From Gammaproteobacteria bacterium (GTDB lineage Bacteria; Pseudomonadota; Gammaproteobacteria; Burkholderiales; Gallionellaceae), in contig JAHJNJ010000046.1 of NCBI GenBank assembly GCA_018820925.1, forward strand, positions 1-41,701: a stretch of DNA of 41,701 nucleotides, written 5' to 3'. The notes under the pieces are model-generated. The model was not told where the DNA came from. It was given only the letters and a program-made list of their open reading frames with translations, and made no database searches. This document shows positions 33,626-41,701 of the stretch, one piece after another (within the stretch, counting starts at the first letter, position 1; the number at the start of each line of letters is the position of its first letter). The translations under genes and the position numbers were made by a program.

Positions 33626-34279
33626 ATGAGCATTCCATTCGGCGCGCAGCCGGTTCGGCAATTACTCCTGCTGTTTGCAGCCATCCTCCTGACAGCCGCC
33701 TGCGGCAAAATCAAGGAAGAAGCCATTCCTCCCGGCAGCGTGGTGCTGGCGCTGGGCGACAGCCTGACCGAGGGCGCGGGTGTCACGCGCGAAGAAGCAT
33801 GGCCCAATCTGCTGGCAGGCAAGACGGGATGGGTTGTGATCAACGGCGGGGTGAGCGGCAACACCAGCGACGATGCTTTGCGGCGTCTGCCCGGTCTGCT
33901 TGAGGAACACGCGCCGGTCCTGGTGCTGGTGACACTGGGCGGCAACGACATGCTGCGCCACCTCCCACCGCAGGAAACGGTTTCAAATCTGGAAAAAATC
34001 ATTTCCATGATCAAGGCGCACGGCGCCAAACCGGTATTGCTCGCAACGCCAAACCCGAGCTTGATGGGTGCCGTCTTCCAGCAACTGTCGGCGGCTGATT
34101 TCTACCAGCAAGTGGCCGATGCGCAAAAAGTCCCGTTGATCAGGGACGCAATTGCCGATGTCCTCTCCGCGCCGCAACTGAAGGGCGACCCCCTTCACCC
34201 CAATGCCGGGGGGCATGTACTCCTGTCTGAAAAGATATTCGAAGAACTGAAGTCGATTGGATACGCCCGCCAGCTTTAA
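33626..34279 (+). CDS. SGNH/GDSL hydrolase lipoprotein
   Basis: The 217-residue protein has a lipobox at LTAAC26 and an SGNH hydrolase domain: block I GDSLTEG (44-50, nucleophile S46), block II INGGVSGNT, block III GGNDMLRHL, and block V DPLHPNAGGH with the catalytic Asp/His. It resembles TesA/arylesterase (lysophospholipase L1-like) enzymes but is membrane-tethered. The likely reaction is hydrolysis of acyl or aryl esters in the periplasm. The ribosome site is weak. Confidence 0.9.
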   Translation: MSIPFGAQPVRQLLLLFAAILLTAACGKIKEEAIPPGSVVLALGDSLTEGAGVTREEAWPNLLAGKTGWVVINGGVSGNTSDDALRRLPGLLEEHAPVLVLVTLGGNDMLRHLPPQETVSNLEKIISMIKAHGAKPVLLATPNPSLMGAVFQQLSAADFYQQVADAQKVPLIRDAIADVLSAPQLKGDPLHPNAGGHVLLSEKIFEELKSIGYARQL

Positions 34280-34377
34280 AACTAATCGCGATAACAGGAT
34301 AGTCAAAACCCTTCTACTCCGGTACATTTCACCTCGAAGTGTGGAATCCCAATTGAGGACGGAATCCGGAAAACACC

Positions 34378-35871
34378 ATGAGCGATACGCTAAGTCTGAC
34401 GCGCGCCGCAAAATTGATCGGCGTGACGCGCGCGGAATTGCAAAAGAAGATCCAGCACGGCGAGATGATCTCGTACGACGGGACAGTCACTGTCGAAAAT
34501 CTGCTGGCCTGTTATCCCGATGCGCAACTGGAAGACACTGCCGAAACCAGGCGGGTTGCGCAGATCAAGGAGCGCGCTTTCGGCAAACGCGTGTTCGAGC
34601 GGGCCCTGCCGGAACCGGAAGTGCTGGCAGCACGCATTACCGAACTCAGCAAAGCGCATGCAAACACCCAAAGGCAGATAAAGCAGTTCAATGTGTTGCT
34701 GGGCAACCTGTGGGAAAAACTGACGGGGATCGAATCCCAGCTCGATGCCCAAGCGCGCGAGAAACTGGAAGACCTGAAAATATGGGTCAAACACGAAGTG
34801 GAGGCGACCATGGAACCGGGGTTCATCAATCCATTGACGATCAAGGATGCCGTACTGAGCATCACCACCGCCCAGGTAACGGTCCTGCCCAGCAAGCACG
34901 ACTTTCTTGTCGAAGGGCACGACACATTGCTGGAAGCCGCGATGCGTTCCGGCATACCGCTCAATTACGGCTGCAGCGGCGGCAACTGCGGTTTGTGCAA
35001 GGCCAGGGTGGTGTCCGGCGAAGTCAAGAAAACGCGCCAGCATGATTTCGTCATTTCCGAAGCGGAAAAAAGCCAGGGCTATATTCTCCTGTGCAGCAAC
35101 ACCGCAGTCAGCGACCTGGTGATCGAAGCCGAAGTGGCGGACAGCGTGCAGGATATCCCGTATCAGCAGATCAACGCCCACGCCAAAGCCCTGGGACTGA
35201 TTTCCGACGACATGATCCTGCTGCACCTGCAAACCCCGCGCACCCAGCGTTTGCGTTTCCTGGCGGGACAAAGCGTGACGCTGCGTGTCGGGCAATCCTA
35301 TAGCGCGGAACTGCCTATCGCCAGTTGCCCCTGCGACGACCGCAATGTGCTGTTTCACATCAGCCGGCAAACCGGCAACCTGTTCTCCGATTACGTGTTC
35401 GACCACCTCCAGCCGAATGAGGCCGTGGAGATCGAAGGACCGCACGGCGAATTCATCCTGCACGACAAATCGCCGCGCCCCCTGTATTTCTTTGCCTTCG
35501 ACACCGGCTTTGCACCGATCAAGAGCCTGATCGAACACGCACTGTCGCTCGAAGTGGAAAACATCCACCTGCACTGGATCGGTTCCGGCCCGCACAGCAT
35601 CTACCTGCCGAATATCGCCCACGCGTGGGACGATGCGCTGGATAACTTCCACTACAAAGAATATGTGGCGGGATTCGACTTGCGCACAGTCAGCGGCAAA
35701 CGTGCACAGACACTGATCAAACAGCTGGGCCGGATCGTCTCCGCCGATGCCGACCTGCTGCAAGGCGACATCTATATCGCCGGCCCGGAAGACGCGGTGA
35801 ACATCGCCGAACAATATTTCCTGGGCAAGGGCCTGCCCAAGACGCGTGTTGCAGTGGCCAGCGTAAAATAA
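34378..35871 (+). CDS. HTH/coiled-coil/2Fe-2S/ferredoxin-reductase fusion protein
   Basis: The 497-residue protein combines parts rarely seen together. Residues 1-50 read like a MerR/excisionase-type helix-turn-helix (LTRAAKLIGVTRAELQKKIQHGEM). About 80-150 is a helical, probably coiled-coil region. A plant-type 2Fe-2S ferredoxin domain follows, with C199, C204, C207 and C239 as ligands. The C-terminal part (about 260-497) is a ferredoxin-NADP reductase-like flavin and nicotinamide domain (AGQSVTLRVG, FAFDTGFAPIKSLI, GDIYIAGPEDAV). The classical FAD-binding RxYS motif is replaced by ELPIASC. Cytoplasmic. It may be a redox-responsive DNA-binding oxidoreductase; alternatively the first part is only an oligomerisation domain. 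Confidence 0.82.
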   Translation: MSDTLSLTRAAKLIGVTRAELQKKIQHGEMISYDGTVTVENLLACYPDAQLEDTAETRRVAQIKERAFGKRVFERALPEPEVLAARITELSKAHANTQRQIKQFNVLLGNLWEKLTGIESQLDAQAREKLEDLKIWVKHEVEATMEPGFINPLTIKDAVLSITTAQVTVLPSKHDFLVEGHDTLLEAAMRSGIPLNYGCSGGNCGLCKARVVSGEVKKTRQHDFVISEAEKSQGYILLCSNTAVSDLVIEAEVADSVQDIPYQQINAHAKALGLISDDMILLHLQTPRTQRLRFLAGQSVTLRVGQSYSAELPIASCPCDDRNVLFHISRQTGNLFSDYVFDHLQPNEAVEIEGPHGEFILHDKSPRPLYFFAFDTGFAPIKSLIEHALSLEVENIHLHWIGSGPHSIYLPNIAHAWDDALDNFHYKEYVAGFDLRTVSGKRAQTLIKQLGRIVSADADLLQGDIYIAGPEDAVNIAEQYFLGKGLPKTRVAVASVK

Positions 35872-35898
35872 TTCATACAGCAAGGAACAATCCAAACC

Positions 35899-36816
35899 AT
35901 GAAAAACAGTACCCTCGCAATCCTCTTCCTCCTCCTCGTTACTTCTGCCTGCACAACAACCACTCCGCTTGGCGCGGATCGGCCTCCCGCGAAAATCGCC
36001 CTCGCCCTGGGCGGCGGCGCGGCGCGCGGCTTTGCGCATGTGGGCGTGATCAAGGCGCTGGAGGCGCAGGGCATCACGGCCGACATCGTCGTGGGCACCA
36101 GTGCCGGTTCCGTCGTCGGGGCACTCTATGCGGGCGGGCTCAACGGCTTCCAGATACAGGAACTGTCCATGGACATGGGCGTGGACCAGGTGCTCGACGG
36201 ATCGGGCATGTACCAGTGCATTGTCGAGACGATGGTCTCGGTCAAGCGCGGTTGCATCAAAGGGCAGGCACTGCAGGACTTCGTCAACAAGAACGTCAAC
36301 AACCGCCCGCTGGAAGCGCTCAACAAAACCTTTGCCGCAGTCGCCACCAACCTGAGCACGGGCGAGATGGTGGTGTTCCGCACGGGCAACACGGGCAAGG
36401 CCGTCCGCGCCTCCTCGTCCGTGCCGGTATTTTTCGAGCCGGTCAGCATCAACGGCCAGGATTATGTGGATGGCGGACTGGTCGCCCCCGTGCCTTCCAG
36501 CGTGGCCCGCTCCATGGGTGCGGATTTCGTCATCGCGGTCAATATCTCCGACCGGCCGCAAGACAGAAGCACGGCAGGCATCACGGATATCCTGTGGCAG
36601 ACTTTTTCCATCTTCGGACAGACCATCAATCGCCACGAACAATCCAGCGCCGACATCATCATCCGCCCCATCACATTGGGCCTGCCCTCGGCCGACGTGA
36701 GCGGCCGCAACAGGGCCGTGCTTGAGGGAGAGAAGGCGGTTGCGTTAATCCTGCCGGAACTCAAAGCCAAGCTGGCGAAACTGAATGAGACCCGGCATGT
36801 GGCCGGGATGCCCTGA
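35899..36816 (+). CDS. Patatin-like phospholipase lipoprotein, RssA type
   Basis: AAGGAA precedes the ATG. The 305-residue protein has a lipoprotein signal (VTSAC18) and a patatin domain with GGGAARGFAHVG (38-49, oxyanion hole), GTSAG (66-70, nucleophile S68) and DGG in YVDGGLVAPVPS, completing the Ser-Asp dyad. It resembles RssA/YchK-type hydrolases of lipid acyl chains, here anchored in the envelope. The catalytic residues all appear intact. It follows the ferredoxin-reductase fusion by 27 bases, so they may share a transcript. Confidence 0.92.
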   Translation: MKNSTLAILFLLLVTSACTTTTPLGADRPPAKIALALGGGAARGFAHVGVIKALEAQGITADIVVGTSAGSVVGALYAGGLNGFQIQELSMDMGVDQVLDGSGMYQCIVETMVSVKRGCIKGQALQDFVNKNVNNRPLEALNKTFAAVATNLSTGEMVVFRTGNTGKAVRASSSVPVFFEPVSINGQDYVDGGLVAPVPSSVARSMGADFVIAVNISDRPQDRSTAGITDILWQTFSIFGQTINRHEQSSADIIIRPITLGLPSADVSGRNRAVLEGEKAVALILPELKAKLAKLNETRHVAGMP

Positions 36817-36877
36817 GTGTGCAATTCGAACCGGTCCCATCAATCTTGATGTTTTCGTGAGCGCGAAGGAGTGAGCC

Positions 36878-37330
36878 ATGACTGAAGAATCGTCGATGCA
36901 GAATCTGCGGGTCGAGCAATACAAGGCCTACATGCAGGATCTGGCCAACATCGGCTCCCGGCACGAGACCGCACGGGCGTTCTATCTTTCGGTGCTGTCC
37001 GCGCTGCTGGCGTTCGTGGCGTTGGCGGGCAAGGACGGTCCGCTCAGCAGCATCGGCATTCACCTCTTTGAACTCATCAGCGTGGGCGCCATTGCCATCT
37101 GCGTTCTGTGGCTTGCGAACACGCTGTCCTTTGCCGCCGTGTACCACACCAAGCTCGCCCAGCTCACCAAAATGGAAGAAAAACTCCCGTACCAGAACTT
37201 CGCCGCCGAGTTCGTCGATCTGAAAAAAGACTGGCGCTACTTCCGCATCACAACTGTTGAGGAGTTTGTCGCTTTCGTATTTATCGCCCTCTTCATGGTT
37301 GCGCTCGTTTTGAATACATACACTAACTAA
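36878..37330 (+). CDS. Membrane protein with three or four helices, RipA-like
   Basis: AAGGAG lies 7 bases before the ATG. The 150-residue protein has a cytoplasmic helical start (EQYKAYMQDLANIGSRHETARAF) and then hydrophobic segments at about 44-60, 66-90 and 128-147. The spacing and the YK-Y-LA-I-RHETA start recall the small RipA-family membrane proteins, but I am not certain. It may form oligomers in the inner membrane. No enzymatic motif is seen. Confidence 0.65.
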   Translation: MTEESSMQNLRVEQYKAYMQDLANIGSRHETARAFYLSVLSALLAFVALAGKDGPLSSIGIHLFELISVGAIAICVLWLANTLSFAAVYHTKLAQLTKMEEKLPYQNFAAEFVDLKKDWRYFRITTVEEFVAFVFIALFMVALVLNTYTN

Positions 37331-37495
37331 TCGATTTCGCTGACTATGTTATTGATCAGCCAAGCCATTTTGATTTCTCAGGCCAGTCCCAGTGCTTGTA
37401 CTTTAGTACAGTAGTAATGCTCCACAAAACCATACAAGATGATAGTGCCATTCTATGGTGCATTGAAAAATGCCTATTCCTAAAGGGGGTTGGAT

Positions 37496-38167
37496 ATGAA
37501 TGTATGTTACGAATCAAAGATTTCAATGAATAAACTTGCTGGCATCGTCGCTATGGCCTCTTTGCTGCTGGTCAGTGTTACAGCTAACGCTGTCGTACTT
37601 AGTGCCGCCCCGGCAACAAACACCACGGTACTGACTTTTGATGACCTGCCGGGTCATTTAAGTTTGGTTCCGAATGGCTACGCTGGATTTCAATGGAATA
37701 ACTTCGGAAGCACAACCATCGACCAGGTTCCCGGCTCCGGCTACGAAACCGGCACTGTGTCGGGATCAAATACCATATTTAATCTGGGCGGAACACCTGC
37801 ATCATTCAGTAGTGCGTCCGCATTCAGCCTGATAGATGCTTTCTTTACAGGCGCTTGGAACGACGGGCTGCAGATTCATGTCGTTGCAACGGGCGGCTCC
37901 AATACGTATACAAAAGACTTCACGGTCGATACCAGTGGCCCCGTAGACATCTTCTTTAACTGGAGCGGCATCAACTCCGTTTCATTTTTCTCAAGCGGCG
38001 GCTCACCAAACTCCTCACTTGTGAACACAGGTTATGGCACACACTTTGTGATGGACAATCTGTCAGTTGTATCTTCAGTACCGGAACCGGCTACGTACGC
38101 GATGCTGCTGGTCGGCCTTGGTTTCATTGGCTTTATGGCGCGACGCAGGGAAAGCTTCTGCTATTAA
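37496..38167 (+). CDS. PEP-CTERM sorting domain protein
   Basis: AAAGGGGG six bases before the ATG at 37496 favours this start over the ATG at 37526. The 223-residue protein has a signal peptide (ending VTANA), a beta-rich secreted body (LTFDDLPGHLSLVPNGYAGFQWNNFG) and a C-terminal PEP-CTERM anchor: VPEPATYAMLLVGLGFIGFMARRR. Such proteins are processed by exosortase and are tied to exopolysaccharide-rich surfaces. No exosortase lies in the window, but an exopolysaccharide-type synthase follows at 39831. The function of the body is not known. Confidence 0.9.
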   Translation: MNVCYESKISMNKLAGIVAMASLLLVSVTANAVVLSAAPATNTTVLTFDDLPGHLSLVPNGYAGFQWNNFGSTTIDQVPGSGYETGTVSGSNTIFNLGGTPASFSSASAFSLIDAFFTGAWNDGLQIHVVATGGSNTYTKDFTVDTSGPVDIFFNWSGINSVSFFSSGGSPNSSLVNTGYGTHFVMDNLSVVSSVPEPATYAMLLVGLGFIGFMARRRESFCY

Positions 38168-38189
38168 TTTGATGATTTGATTGCAGTTC

Positions 38190-38215
38190 AAAACGGGGGC
38201 TCAGGCCCCCGTTTT
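38190..38215 (+). terminator. Rho-independent terminator
   Basis: AAAACGGGGGC, loop TCAG, GCCCCCGTTTT and a further T lie 23 bases after the stop of the PEP-CTERM gene. The long G+C stem with T run makes this a strong terminator. Confidence 0.92.
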
Positions 38216-38446
38216 TCATTGTAGGAAGAGCTAGCAGACTATATCAGTGGTCCGGCAGAATAATGTATTAACACCGTTCTTGCTGACTCAGACCTGATGT
38301 AGAGTCGAAGGGACAGGACGAACGGACTTAAAATATCGTCATGCCGCATCAATAATGCACAAAGACATATGTTTGGCTGCCATATACTGTCTCCAATATT
38401 CGCAACAGTGAATGGTGAAGTTGACCCCTAACCTGCAAAACAACCG

Positions 38447-39367
38447 ATGCCTCCCACCTCTTCCCGCGAACGCTGGTTATTGCCGCTCGGCCTTTTCATC
38501 CTCTCCTTCACCTGGGGCTACACCTGGGTCGTGGCCAAGCAGGCGCTGACTTACGCGCCGCCTTTCGCATTCGCAGCGGAACGTTGCGTCGGCGGTGCGC
38601 TGGCTTTGCTTATTGTGCTCAAACTCCTGGGCAAGCCGCTCAAGTTGGTCGCGCCCGGCGCCACATTCGCCATCGGCCTGGTGCAGATCACCGGCTTCAT
38701 GTCGTTCTCGACCTGGGCGCTGGTGGAAGGCGGCCCCGGCAAAACGGCGGTGCTGATCTTCACCATGCCCATCTGGACGCTGATACTCGGCTGGCCGATT
38801 CTCAAGGAGCGCATCCGCGGCCCGCAGTGGCTGGCCGCCGCCAGCACACTCGTCGGCCTGCTGCTGATCATCGAACCGTGGAACATGCACACCACGCTGT
38901 TCAGCAAATTCCTGGGCGTGACGGCGGCCCTGTGCTGGGCCATCGGCACCGTACTGGTCAAACGCCTGCGCTCGCGGCAGAAGGTAGACCTGCTTTCGCT
39001 CACCACCTGGCAGATGCTGATCGGCTCCGTGCCGCTGGTGCTGCTGGCCATCCTCGTCCCCGAGCGCGCCACCGACTGGTCCGCGATCTACATCGGCATT
39101 CTCGTCTTCATGTCCGTGATCGCCACGGCGATGTGCTGGTGGTTGTGGATCACCCTGCTCGACCGCGTGCCCGCCTGGGAAGCCAGTCTTTCCGTGCTTG
39201 GCACACCGGTGGTGGCGCTTGTTTCCTCGCGCATGGTACTGGGGGAGGGATTCACGTTCGGCGAAGTGGCGGGCATACTACTGATCGGCACAGGCCTGGC
39301 ACTCCTGTCCCTGATCGGCTGGGCGGCCAGCCGGCGCAACGCGATGAAGCAAAGCGGCTCGAATTGA
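38447..39367 (+). CDS. EamA/DMT superfamily transporter
   Basis: The 306-residue protein has ten membrane helices in two EamA repeats, with FTWGYTWVVAKQALTYAPP at the first and LDRVPAWEASLSVLGTPVVALVSS at the second. Members export amino acids, nucleosides or other small metabolites. The substrate cannot be told. No ribosome site stands out before the ATG. It is preceded by about 280 bases with no gene. Confidence 0.9.
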   Translation: MPPTSSRERWLLPLGLFILSFTWGYTWVVAKQALTYAPPFAFAAERCVGGALALLIVLKLLGKPLKLVAPGATFAIGLVQITGFMSFSTWALVEGGPGKTAVLIFTMPIWTLILGWPILKERIRGPQWLAAASTLVGLLLIIEPWNMHTTLFSKFLGVTAALCWAIGTVLVKRLRSRQKVDLLSLTTWQMLIGSVPLVLLAILVPERATDWSAIYIGILVFMSVIATAMCWWLWITLLDRVPAWEASLSVLGTPVVALVSSRMVLGEGFTFGEVAGILLIGTGLALLSLIGWAASRRNAMKQSGSN

Positions 39368-39460
39368 AGCGCAGGGACAAATCGGCCGGAACGATATACT
39401 CGCAGCGAAAAACATTTCGAACCCGATCATCTTTTTGAAATCCGTAACACACCAATCGCC

Positions 39461-39646
39461 ATGAACACAAAAAGAAACAAGCAGCGCATGAACTATGTGG
39501 TCGTCAAGGAAGACGGCGTTTACATCGCGAAGTGCTCCGACCTCGATCTGGAATGCCGCGGTGCGACCGAACAGGAAGCCATCGCGAACCTGCAGGAAGC
39601 ACTGGCGCTGTTCTATGAGGACTTGCCCGGTCCTGCCGACGGCTAG
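39461..39646 (+). CDS. HicB-like small protein, orphan
   Basis: The 61-residue protein reads YVVVKEDGVYIAKCSDLDLECRGATEQEAIANLQEALALFYED, which is the HicB-type fold of antitoxins. The usual DNA-binding tail is absent, so the protein is shortened. No hicA toxin gene lies next to it. It could be a lone HicB homologue of the short type, which are common, or a remnant. Starts at 39461 and 39488 are both possible; neither has a clear ribosome site. Confidence 0.7.
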   Translation: MNTKRNKQRMNYVVVKEDGVYIAKCSDLDLECRGATEQEAIANLQEALALFYEDLPGPADG

Positions 39647-39830
39647 CGACATTGGCGCTTGGTCTGGTCAAGCCTGGGGCGACTGACAGCCGAAGCTGTC
39701 GTCATGATTTCGGGCAGGAAGAACAGGATTGCGAACCCAAGCCCGGCAATTTGCGGTATGTTGTTCGAATAACAAACTGATGGCGTCTAATTCAATGTGC
39801 TTGCCAACCAACTAATGCACGAATAAGAAC

Positions 39831-41132
39831 ATGTACCTTTCCGTACCCGTCAAATTTGTGCTGGCCCTGATCGGCGCCTCGATGTGGACGCTGCTGTCGG
39901 TTTGGCTTGCAAACACATGGTTTCAGGATCTTGCACGCCATGTCGGTTTTCCCCTGGCAGTCTTCCTGATTGGCGGCATCGCCATCGTTCCCGGCTTCAT
40001 GAACTCCTTTCTCCTGTTCAGCCTCACGCTGGACAAACGCCCGGTACGCAAACCGTTGCAGGGCTATCCCCCGCTGACCATTCTGGTCGCCGCCTACAAC
40101 GAAGAAGAGTTCATCGCGGATACGCTCAAGAGCATTGATGAACAACACTACCCGGGCGAGTTACAGGTCATCGTCGTCAACGACGGCTCCACCGACCAAA
40201 CCGCCGCCACCGTGCGCGAAATCCAGCCAGGCTATCCCTGGCTGATGCTGCTGAATATCGAAAAGAACGGCGGCAAGGCCAATGCGCTCAACTGCGCGCT
40301 GAAAATTGCCCGGCACGATCTGGTGCTGACGGTGGACGCCGATTCCTACCTGTACCGCGATGCACTGCAGAGTATCGTCGAACGCTATTTCGAGGATCCC
40401 CACAATACGCGCGCCGTGGCCGGCACGGTGCTTGTGCGCAACTCGCGACAAAGCTGGATCGCGCAGGCGCAGGAATGGGACTACTTCCACGGCATCGCCG
40501 CCATCAAGCGCACGCAATCGCTATTCCAGGGCACACTGGTCGCGCAGGGCGCATTCTCGCTGTACGACCGGGCCACGATAGTCGCGCTCGGCGGCTGGCC
40601 TGTCTGCGTGGGCGAAGACATCGTGCTGACCTGGGCCATCCTCAAGGCAGGCTTCCGCATCGGACATTGCGAAGACGCCTGCCTGTTCACCAATGCGCCC
40701 ACCACGTTGAAGCAGTTCTTCCGGCAGCGGCAGCGTTGGGCGCGCGGCATGGTGGAAGCCTTCAAGCATCATCCGGGCGTATTGTTCAAACTGCAACTGC
40801 CGACCTTCTTCATCTATTGGAATCTCCTGTTCCCCTTGATGGATCTTGCTTTCACCGTGGGCTTCATTCCGGGTTTGATCCTGGCCCTGTTCGGCCATTA
40901 CTGGATCGTCGGCCCGATGACACTGGCGTTGATCCCGCTGGGACTGGCCATGAACCTGTTCATGTTCCAGGTGGAATTGAAGATGTTCCGCCATGAGCAT
41001 CTTAAAGTACGCAGGAATCCGCTCGGTTTCATGATCTATGTTTTCGCCTACGGCCTGCTGCTGCAACCGATTTGCCTGATGGGTTATCTTTCCGAGCTGT
41101 TCAACATCCGCAAGAACTGGGGAACCAAATAG
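39831..41132 (+). CDS. Family 2 glycosyltransferase, PgaC/exopolysaccharide synthase type
   Basis: The 433-residue protein has two N-terminal membrane helices, a GT-A domain and three or four C-terminal helices. Motifs of processive synthases are present: VAAYNEEEFI and NDGSTDQT, VDADSYLYRD (the DxD), GEDIVLTW (the ED general base) and QRQRWARG (Q/RxxRW). It probably polymerises a beta-linked polysaccharide such as poly-N-acetylglucosamine and exports it through the membrane. Sugar specificity is inferred from overall resemblance to PgaC. It is followed 8 bases later by an outer-membrane protein gene. Confidence 0.9.
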   Translation: MYLSVPVKFVLALIGASMWTLLSVWLANTWFQDLARHVGFPLAVFLIGGIAIVPGFMNSFLLFSLTLDKRPVRKPLQGYPPLTILVAAYNEEEFIADTLKSIDEQHYPGELQVIVVNDGSTDQTAATVREIQPGYPWLMLLNIEKNGGKANALNCALKIARHDLVLTVDADSYLYRDALQSIVERYFEDPHNTRAVAGTVLVRNSRQSWIAQAQEWDYFHGIAAIKRTQSLFQGTLVAQGAFSLYDRATIVALGGWPVCVGEDIVLTWAILKAGFRIGHCEDACLFTNAPTTLKQFFRQRQRWARGMVEAFKHHPGVLFKLQLPTFFIYWNLLFPLMDLAFTVGFIPGLILALFGHYWIVGPMTLALIPLGLAMNLFMFQVELKMFRHEHLKVRRNPLGFMIYVFAYGLLLQPICLMGYLSELFNIRKNWGTK

Positions 41133-41140
41133 ATTCGGCT

Positions 41141-41701
41141 ATGAATATGATCAAACTTTCGACATCGATCATTATCCCGCTGCTGGGCATCGCCCTGAGC
41201 CATCCCGCAGGCGCGGCCACAACCCAGGCCGGGCAAGCGCAGGGGATAGGCGAATATTATTTTGTCTCGCACGACAGCGAAGGCTTCAACACGAATGCGC
41301 TTGCCGTGGAATACCTGCCCGCGTTCCGGCATGGCAACGATCTCACTGGCGCAAGAGTCACCTTTCGCGACTACACGCAAAACGACTGGCGGCGCCAGGC
41401 GCAACAAGTCACGTTCATCAAACGCAACATCGACCCGGCCACCGCCAACGGCTGGCAACTGGATGCGGGGCTTTCCACCCAAGGAGGGCACGGCACGCTC
41501 ACCCTGGATGGCAGTTACCACCGCCCGCTGGCCGCAAAGATGGGCCTGGATCTGTTCATCAATCGCGATTGGGTCGAGACCCGGTCGGCGCTGGATCGGG
41601 GAATCGATTTCACCTTCTTTGGCGCAGCAATCGATCAGGGCATCGGCGAGCGCTGGACAGTGGTCGGCGTGGCGGGACTGCAATATTTCTCGGACGGCAA
41701 C
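41141..41701 (+). CDS. Outer-membrane beta-barrel-type protein, partial
   Basis: The frame starts 8 bases after the glycosyltransferase stop and is open to the right edge; 187 residues are visible. A signal peptide (about 1-25, ending GAA) is followed by alternating beta-type stretches (NALAVEYLPAF, TGARVTFRDYTQND, GWQLDAGLSTQGGHGTLTLDGSYHRPLAAKMGLDLFINRDWVE), as in outer-membrane barrels. Position after a PgaC-type synthase suggests an exopolysaccharide export or modification protein, analogous to PgaA's barrel, without the TPR region. The rest of the gene is missing. Confidence 0.7.
   Translation, partial: MNMIKLSTSIIIPLLGIALSHPAGAATTQAGQAQGIGEYYFVSHDSEGFNTNALAVEYLPAFRHGNDLTGARVTFRDYTQNDWRRQAQQVTFIKRNIDPATANGWQLDAGLSTQGGHGTLTLDGSYHRPLAAKMGLDLFINRDWVETRSALDRGIDFTFFGAAIDQGIGERWTVVGVAGLQYFSDGN

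Noticed and set aside
34390-36642. Minus-strand open frame of 750 residues
   Set aside because: Antisense to the ferredoxin-reductase fusion and the patatin gene, which both have clear domains; no family match.

Overview
The window reads as chromosomal DNA of a Gram-negative proteobacterium. It is most likely a betaproteobacterium of the Nitrosomonadales/Gallionellales type. That placement is an inference from G+C-rich codon use, a modEABCD locus, a PEP-CTERM protein, a DUF47-PiT phosphate pair, an RssA-like lipoprotein and abundant short palindromic repeats. No rRNA, tRNA, CRISPR array, transposase or integrase was found. The species cannot be named from the sequence alone.

Left part, mostly minus strand (1-11154). 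A partial membrane-anchored protein is followed by an eight-gene operon (6366 to 868): a small membrane protein, an FtsX-like ABC permease, a LolD-like ATPase, a multi-TM protein with a His/Cys cluster, a TlpA-like thioredoxin lipoprotein, a TauE/UreH_2-type membrane protein and two NosL-type proteins. This looks like an envelope copper-handling or metalloprotein-maturation module. No nitrous oxide reductase is present here, and the palindrome upstream matches the RegR/PrrA redox-regulator consensus. Next comes a complete modE-modA-modB-modC-modD molybdate locus.

ModE-linked outer-membrane locus (11430-16196, plus strand). A TonB-dependent receptor, a periplasmic solute-binding protein and a two-haem c-type cytochrome form an apparent operon. 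A ModE-type operator sits just upstream of the receptor, suggesting a molybdenum-linked uptake system that crosses the outer membrane. A 60-bp palindromic repeat lies inside the reading frame of the cytochrome gene.

Middle (16414-27680). Two overlapping minus-strand genes encode a FIST sensor and a PAS-GGDEF-EAL protein, followed by an orphan second modA. Then come small plus-strand genes (TM2, VOC, ABM, a 49-aa membrane peptide), a lipoprotein with a variant HExxH zinc site, and an A+T-rich stretch. That stretch holds a hypothetical gene with an integron attC-like site directly after its stop codon, and next to it a 5'-truncated O-methyltransferase. An HD-GYP protein, a C_GCAxxG_C_C protein and a divergent ClpX-like ATPase without the zinc domain complete this region.

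Right part (27942-41701, plus strand). This holds DUF47-PiT, a CPA1 antiporter with a cyclic-nucleotide-binding domain, a secreted Asp/Gln-repeat and Met/Gly-rich protein, NfeD, an SGNH hydrolase, a helix-turn-helix/coiled-coil/2Fe-2S/flavin reductase fusion, a patatin lipoprotein, a membrane protein, a PEP-CTERM protein, an EamA exporter, an orphan HicB-like protein, and a GT2 synthase followed by a partial outer-membrane protein.

The best candidates for an undescribed system are the ModE-controlled TonB/solute-binding/cytochrome operon, the RegR-box NosL/ABC/thioredoxin operon and the DNA-binding-domain/ferredoxin-reductase fusion.
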